From assembly GCA_946479475.1 (NCBI GenBank), contig CAMLGG010000080.1:1-19411 (forward strand): a DNA stretch of 19,411 nucleotides, written 5' to 3'. This DNA is from an uncultured Ideonella sp. Lineage in GTDB: Bacteria > Pseudomonadota > Gammaproteobacteria > Burkholderiales > Burkholderiaceae. The notes below the pieces were generated by a model. It was not told the origin of the DNA, did no database searches, and saw only the letters and a program-made list of their open reading frames with translations. The first letter of the stretch is position 1, and each line of letters begins with the position of its first letter. Below, one piece after another: positions 17,567 to 19,411 of the stretch. The translations under genes and the position numbers were made by a program.

Positions 17567-18387
17567 TGCTTCACGCCTCCCATCGTCAATCCTTGCAGGT
17601 AGTAGCGCTGCAGCACGAGGAACAGCGCGAGCACCGGCAGCACGGTGATGACCGCGCCGGCCATCATCAGCTCGCTGTCCTGCACGTGCTCGCGGCTGAG
17701 CGAGGCGATGGCCACCGGCAGCGTCTGCAGCTCGCCCTCGGTCAGCACGATCAGGGGCCACATGAAGTCGTTCCAGCTGCCGAGGAAGGCAAACACCGCC
17801 AGCGTGGCGAGCACCGGCGTGAGCAGCGGCAGCACGACGGAGAAGAAGATGCGGAACTCGCCGGCGCCGTCCATGCGGGCGGCCTCGAGGAGCTCGTCGG
17901 GGATGCCGCGGGCGTACTGCCGTACCAGGAAGATGCCGAAGATGCCCGCGAGGGATGGCACCAGCACGCCGGCGTAGGTGTTGACCAGGCCCATGCCCTT
18001 GAGCATGAGGAACAAGGGCAGCATGGCCACCTGGCCGGGGATGACGAGAGCCGCGATGAGCGCGCTGAAGATGCGCTCGCGGCCCGCGAAGTGCAGCTTG
18101 GCGAAGGCGTAGCCGGCGAGCGTGTTGAAGCTGACCGAAAGCAGCGTGGCTGCGACGGCCAGGCCCAGGCTGTTGAGGAACTGCCTGCCGATGCCGCCTT
18201 GCGTGATCAAGGCGCGGTAGTGCTCGAGCGTCGGCTGCGCGGGCAGCAGCGGCGGCGGGAAGCTGCTGGCCTCGCCGCTGTGCATGAAGGACACCGAGAG
18301 CATCCACAGCAGCGGGGCGATCGTCAGCAATGCGGTGGCGGCGAGCACCGTGTTGACGGCGACGGCCTCGAGCGCGCGGCCTTTCAT
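17563..18387 (-). CDS. Carbohydrate ABC transporter permease (MalG/UgpE-like)
   Basis: 274 residues with about six membrane helices: near 10-30, 75-95, 108-128, 140-160, 185-207 and 240-262. The EAA loop that contacts the ATPase reads ELLEAARMDGAGEF, and the C terminus (YYLQGLTMGGVK) is typical of MalG-type subunits. It imports an oligosaccharide together with the adjacent permease and the downstream ATPase. The start overlaps the previous permease stop (ATGA at 18384-18387), with AAGGGGG at 18392-18398; its own stop overlaps the start of the six-hairpin protein. Confidence 0.93.
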   Translation of the reverse strand: MKGRALEAVAVNTVLAATALLTIAPLLWMLSVSFMHSGEASSFPPPLLPAQPTLEHYRALITQGGIGRQFLNSLGLAVAATLLSVSFNTLAGYAFAKLHFAGRERIFSALIAALVIPGQVAMLPLFLMLKGMGLVNTYAGVLVPSLAGIFGIFLVRQYARGIPDELLEAARMDGAGEFRIFFSVVLPLLTPVLATLAVFAFLGSWNDFMWPLIVLTEGELQTLPVAIASLSREHVQDSELMMAGAVITVLPVLALFLVLQRYYLQGLTMGGVKQ

Positions 18388-19262
18388 GCGGCCCCCTTGC
18401 GGCGAGCGAAGGCCAGCAGGCCGCGCGTGACGAGGACGATGATCGCGAAGAGCACGAAGGCGACGGCCGAGGCCTGGCCCAGGTTCCACCAGCGGAAGCC
18501 CTCCTCGTACATCAGGTAGAGCACGCTGACCGTGCTTTGCAGCGGGCCGCCCTGCGTCATCACGTAGGGCTCGGCGAAGAGCTGGAAGTAGCCGGCGACC
18601 GTGAGGATGCTGACCATGACCAGCGTCGGGCCGAGCATGGGGACCGTGACGTGGCGGAACTGCGCCCACGAACCGGCGCCGTCCAGCCGCGCGGCCTCGT
18701 AGAGGTCTTCGGGGATCGCCTGCAGCGCGGCGATGAAGATGATCATGTTGCCGCCGAAGTTCTTCCACGCCGCGAAGACGATGATGGCCGGCATGGACCA
18801 GCGCGGGTCGCCCAGCCAGTCGATGGGGCCGATGCCGACCGAGCCGAGGATCTGGTTGACCCAGCCGTAGCGCACGTGGAAGAGATAGCGCCACACGACC
18901 GCGACGGCCACCAGCGTGGTGACCACGGGCGCGAAGAGGGCGGTGCGCAACAGCGGCTTGAAGCGCGCGAGTTTCGACTGCAGCAGCACCGCGCAGCCAA
19001 GCGAGAGGCCGATGGACAGCGGCACGCCGAGGGCGACGAAGTAGGCGGTGTTGCCCAGCGCGTGCCAGAACAGGGGGCGGGTGAGGACCTGCGCGTAGTT
19101 GTCCAGCCCGACGAAGCGCAGGTTGCGCAGGTCGGCGAGGGCGTAGAGGTCGAAGTCGGTCAGGCTCAACACCAGGCCGGCCGCGACGGGCAGCACGAAG
19201 AACAGCCCGATGACAGCGAGCGCGGGCAGCGCGAAGGCCCAGGCGGCTTTGGAGGGCTTCAT
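18384..19262 (-). CDS. Carbohydrate ABC transporter permease (MalF/UgpA-like)
   Basis: 292 residues with six membrane helices. The N terminus (AWAFALPALAVIGLFFVLPV) and the EAA loop (EDLYEAARLDGAGSWAQF, about 192-209) are characteristic of MalF/UgpA-type permeases; QGGPLQSTVSVLYLMYEE further supports this. It is the first operon gene visible in the window. A GGGG-rich stretch before the ATG gives a weak ribosome site. The usual next gene upstream, a solute-binding protein, is not in view; 149 bases of non-coding sequence with a palindromic repeat separate this start from the window edge. Substrate should match the phosphorylase, that is, a glucooligosaccharide. Confidence 0.93.
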   Translation of the reverse strand: MKPSKAAWAFALPALAVIGLFFVLPVAAGLVLSLTDFDLYALADLRNLRFVGLDNYAQVLTRPLFWHALGNTAYFVALGVPLSIGLSLGCAVLLQSKLARFKPLLRTALFAPVVTTLVAVAVVWRYLFHVRYGWVNQILGSVGIGPIDWLGDPRWSMPAIIVFAAWKNFGGNMIIFIAALQAIPEDLYEAARLDGAGSWAQFRHVTVPMLGPTLVMVSILTVAGYFQLFAEPYVMTQGGPLQSTVSVLYLMYEEGFRWWNLGQASAVAFVLFAIIVLVTRGLLAFARRKGAA

Positions 19263-19321
19263 GCGCAGCCCCCCGCGGGCTTGGCCAGGCTCGGACGGAC
19301 CGAACCCAGCACTCCGTCCGC

Positions 19322-19376
19322 CCTGAGCTTGTCGAAGGGCCTCGCGGCACGAGCTCTCGCCTTCGACAGGCTCAGG
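19322..19376. repeat. Dispersed palindromic (REP-like) repeat, copy C
   Basis: Left arm CCTGAGCTTGTCGAAGG (19322-19338) is identical to that of copy B, and right arm CCTTCGACAGGCTCAGG (19360-19376) is identical to copies A and B. Downstream it shares GCCGAACGGTGGG with copy A. It lies about 60 bases upstream of the first permease gene, so it may separate that gene from a binding-protein gene further right. The rest of 19263-19411 shows no gene. Confidence 0.8.
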
Positions 19377-19411
19377 CCGAACGGTGGGTGGTGGGTGAAG
19401 GGCGAACTCCG

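Overview
The window is very GC-rich, densely packed DNA whose gene content and dispersed TTCGACAGGCTCAGG-type palindromes suggest a betaproteobacterium of the order Burkholderiales (Rubrivivax/Leptothrix/Roseateles-like). That placement is inference from composition and gene style. I see no rRNA, tRNA, CRISPR array, transposase or phage gene.

Left part, plus strand (1-5894). The window opens inside a CHAD-domain protein (polyphosphate-binding type). It is followed by a secreted subtilisin-family protease with a C-terminal PPC domain. A 290-base spacer then carries two copies of a dispersed palindromic repeat. Next is a tight three-gene set: a Gfo/Idh/MocA oxidoreductase, an isochorismatase-type cysteine hydrolase and a glutamine-synthetase-family ligase. 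The set looks like a small catabolic operon for an amine or amide compound of unknown identity.

Middle (5920-9275). A LysR-type regulator (minus) is divergent from a two-gene unit: a CTP-synthase-C-terminal-like glutamine-amidotransferase homologue that lacks the catalytic histidine, and an OsmC-family protein, overlapping by ATGA. A 21-bp near-perfect dyad with a T-N11-A core lies between regulator and target and is a likely LysR operator. A secreted HAF-repeat protein (minus) converges on OsmC; the two stop codons lie inside one palindrome.

Right part, minus strand (9360-19262). One transcription unit reads leftward: two sugar ABC permeases, a large secreted six-hairpin-type carbohydrate-enzyme-like protein, a MalK/UgpC-type ATPase, an exported alpha/beta hydrolase and a GH94-type phosphorylase of about 1,126 residues. 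The first four junctions are ATGA overlaps. The phosphorylase has the size and motifs of 1,2-beta-oligoglucan phosphorylases. The working model is external trimming and de-esterification of a glucan (possibly beta-1,2-linked), ABC import of oligosaccharides, and phosphorolysis in the cytoplasm. No solute-binding protein is in view; it may lie beyond the right edge, past a third copy of the palindromic repeat.
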